A stretch of 44,997 bases of DNA from Sphingomonas sp. Ant H11 (GTDB lineage Bacteria > Pseudomonadota > Alphaproteobacteria > Sphingomonadales > Sphingomonadaceae), in contig NZ_JSBN01000075.1 of NCBI RefSeq assembly GCF_000797515.1, positions 1-44,997 on the forward strand, given 5' to 3'. Shown here in pieces: positions 44,189 to 44,997 of this stretch. Made by a program: the position numbers and the translations under genes. Within the stretch, counting starts at the first letter, position 1, and every line of letters begins with the position of its first letter. Under the pieces are notes generated by a model. It saw only the letters and a program-made list of their open reading frames with translations. It was not told the DNA's origin and searched no databases.

Positions 44189-44997
44189 TCAGCCGCCTGA
44201 AGCATGTCGTCGGCATCGGCCGCCTCGGCCGGCACGTTGCCGCGGAAGCGCAACAACGGATGCACCCAGTTCGCCGCAGCCTGCGCCATCGATGCGCGGG
44301 TCGCGGGATGTTGTCCGGTGACGACCTGCAGCACCTGGCGCGAGATCTCGCTACCCTTCATCCGCGCCCAGGTGCCGAAGGTCACGCGCTCGACCATCGG
44401 CTCGGCGATGGCGAGGCACGGTCCCTTGTCGAGCAGATTGAGCAGCTCCACGGTCGGCTGCCAGAAATCGCGCAGGCCCTTATCGGTGCCGAGGCCGACC
44501 ATGTCGGCCAGCGCGTCGTGGAGCGGCACGCTATAATCGCCGTAATTGAGCGACCGTTCGATCGCGAGGCCCGCGACGATCGTCGCGGCGAGGGTTTTGA
44601 AATCCTTGTCCTGTTCGCGATAGGATTGGAACGCGGCGACGAGATCGTCGCGGCTGAAGGCCGGGCACAAGTGCATGTCGCGCATGGCGTCCATCCACAG
44701 CCGGCTGCCCGGCATGGCCTGGATCAGGCTGCGCGCGCTGTCAGGCCCGGGCGAGGCCGGGGCTAGGCGGGACACGCCGATCGCGTTGCCCGGCGTGTTC
44801 GGGGTGATCATCTGGCGCAATTGCGACCAGACCAGGAAATCGCGGCCCACGGTGCCGCCGTCGCGCGCATTGCCGACCAGGGCGGCGCGCAGGATCGATC
44901 GACGCAGCGCGCGGAAAACATCGACGCGTCTTGCGTCAGGCCGTCCTCTTGCTTGATCGCGGCATCGGCCGCGCGGCGCGCATCGAAGCCCGCGACC
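44185..44997 (-). CDS. Unknown island protein, partial and frameshifted, cut by the window edge
   Basis: Not recognised. The start lies beyond 44997. From the edge the frame reads AGFDARRAADAAIKQEDGLT, then DASMFSA, and changes near 44918 (one base missing) to LRRSILRAALVGNARDGG and on to GRDFLVWSQLRQMITPN. The middle has AFQSYREQDKDFKTLAATIV and GLGTDKGLRDFWQPTVELLN; the end is ADADDMLQAAE. Mostly helical, no signal peptide in the visible part. Its stop overlaps the ATG of the multi-HTH gene (ATGA), which places it in the same operon. Confidence 0.6.
   Translation of the reverse strand, partial: GRGLRCAPRGRCRDQARGRPDARRVDVFRALRRSILRAALVGNARDGGTVGRDFLVWSQLRQMITPNTPGNAIGVSRLAPASPGPDSARSLIQAMPGSRLWMDAMRDMHLCPAFSRDDLVAAFQSYREQDKDFKTLAATIVAGLAIERSLNYGDYSVPLHDALADMVGLGTDKGLRDFWQPTVELLNLLDKGPCLAIAEPMVERVTFGTWARMKGSEISRQVLQVVTGQHPATRASMAQAAANWVHPLLRFRGNVPAEAADADDMLQAAE

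Overview
The window reads as a chromosomal segment of a high-GC alphaproteobacterium, most likely a sphingomonad (Sphingomonas or a close relative). Support comes from the order pckA / chvI-chvG-hprK-rapZ-EIIA-HPr, an RcdA-type (DUF1465) protein, an alphaproteobacterial DksA with a degenerate zinc finger, a sphingomonad-style TonB-dependent receptor, and 24-nt inverted repeats of the type (C)CGTTCGCCCTGAGCCTGTCGAAG. All taxonomic statements are inferences from gene content.

Layout. 1-1.3 kb: 3' part of recG. 1.4-7.7 kb, minus strand: a PilZ protein, tyrS, an M23/LysM lipoprotein (NlpD-like), surE, serS and a very Ser/Gly-rich protein with a PEP-CTERM-like tail. 8.1-10.2 kb: dksA, a second PilZ protein, two divergent YdcH/DUF465 mini-genes and rcdA. 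10.2-18.3 kb: a nitronate monooxygenase-like enzyme, an exported M1 aminopeptidase, a gamma-carbonic-anhydrase-like protein, a YaiI/UPF0178 protein, a methyltransferase, comF, a glutaredoxin, a Nit-type amidase, a DUF1178 protein and tRNA-Arg(CCT). 18.3-25.3 kb: an RNA methyltransferase, then the carbon-control module HPr, EIIA, RapZ, HprK, ChvG, ChvI, divergent from pckA. 25.4-30.0 kb: two small unknown proteins, an NfeD/SPFH pair, a CitE-like lyase and a thiolase. 30.3-32.7 kb: an MFS transporter and an FAD monooxygenase.

32.7-40.4 kb, minus strand, is the most distinctive metabolic region. It holds a small protein, a PLP-dependent decarboxylase, an ATP-grasp protein, a class V-like PLP enzyme and a large TonB-dependent receptor. 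The three enzymes are almost contiguous and could make a decarboxylated, amide-linked small molecule that the receptor takes up; this is inference. 40.6-45.0 kb, minus strand, looks like one end of a mobile island: six genes joined by overlapping stop and start codons, including an AlpA-type regulator, an AAA+ ATPase with an N-terminal Cys cluster, a 47-aa protein, a protein with a CPxC tail and a protein with about five helix-turn-helix-like segments.

A second theme is sequence quality. At least 14, probably 15, single-base frameshifts break otherwise normal genes: recG, nlpD-like, yaiI, DUF1178, chvG, chvI twice, pckA, the gene at 25386, the MFS gene, the TonB receptor, the decarboxylase, the multi-HTH gene, the gene at the right edge, and probably the ATP-grasp gene. 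In each complete gene one indel per break restores a family-like C-terminus and a length divisible by three, and every inferred insertion lies in or next to a homopolymer. The simplest reading is residual indel error in the assembly, not mass gene decay. Coordinates below give the restored gene span, with the break noted.
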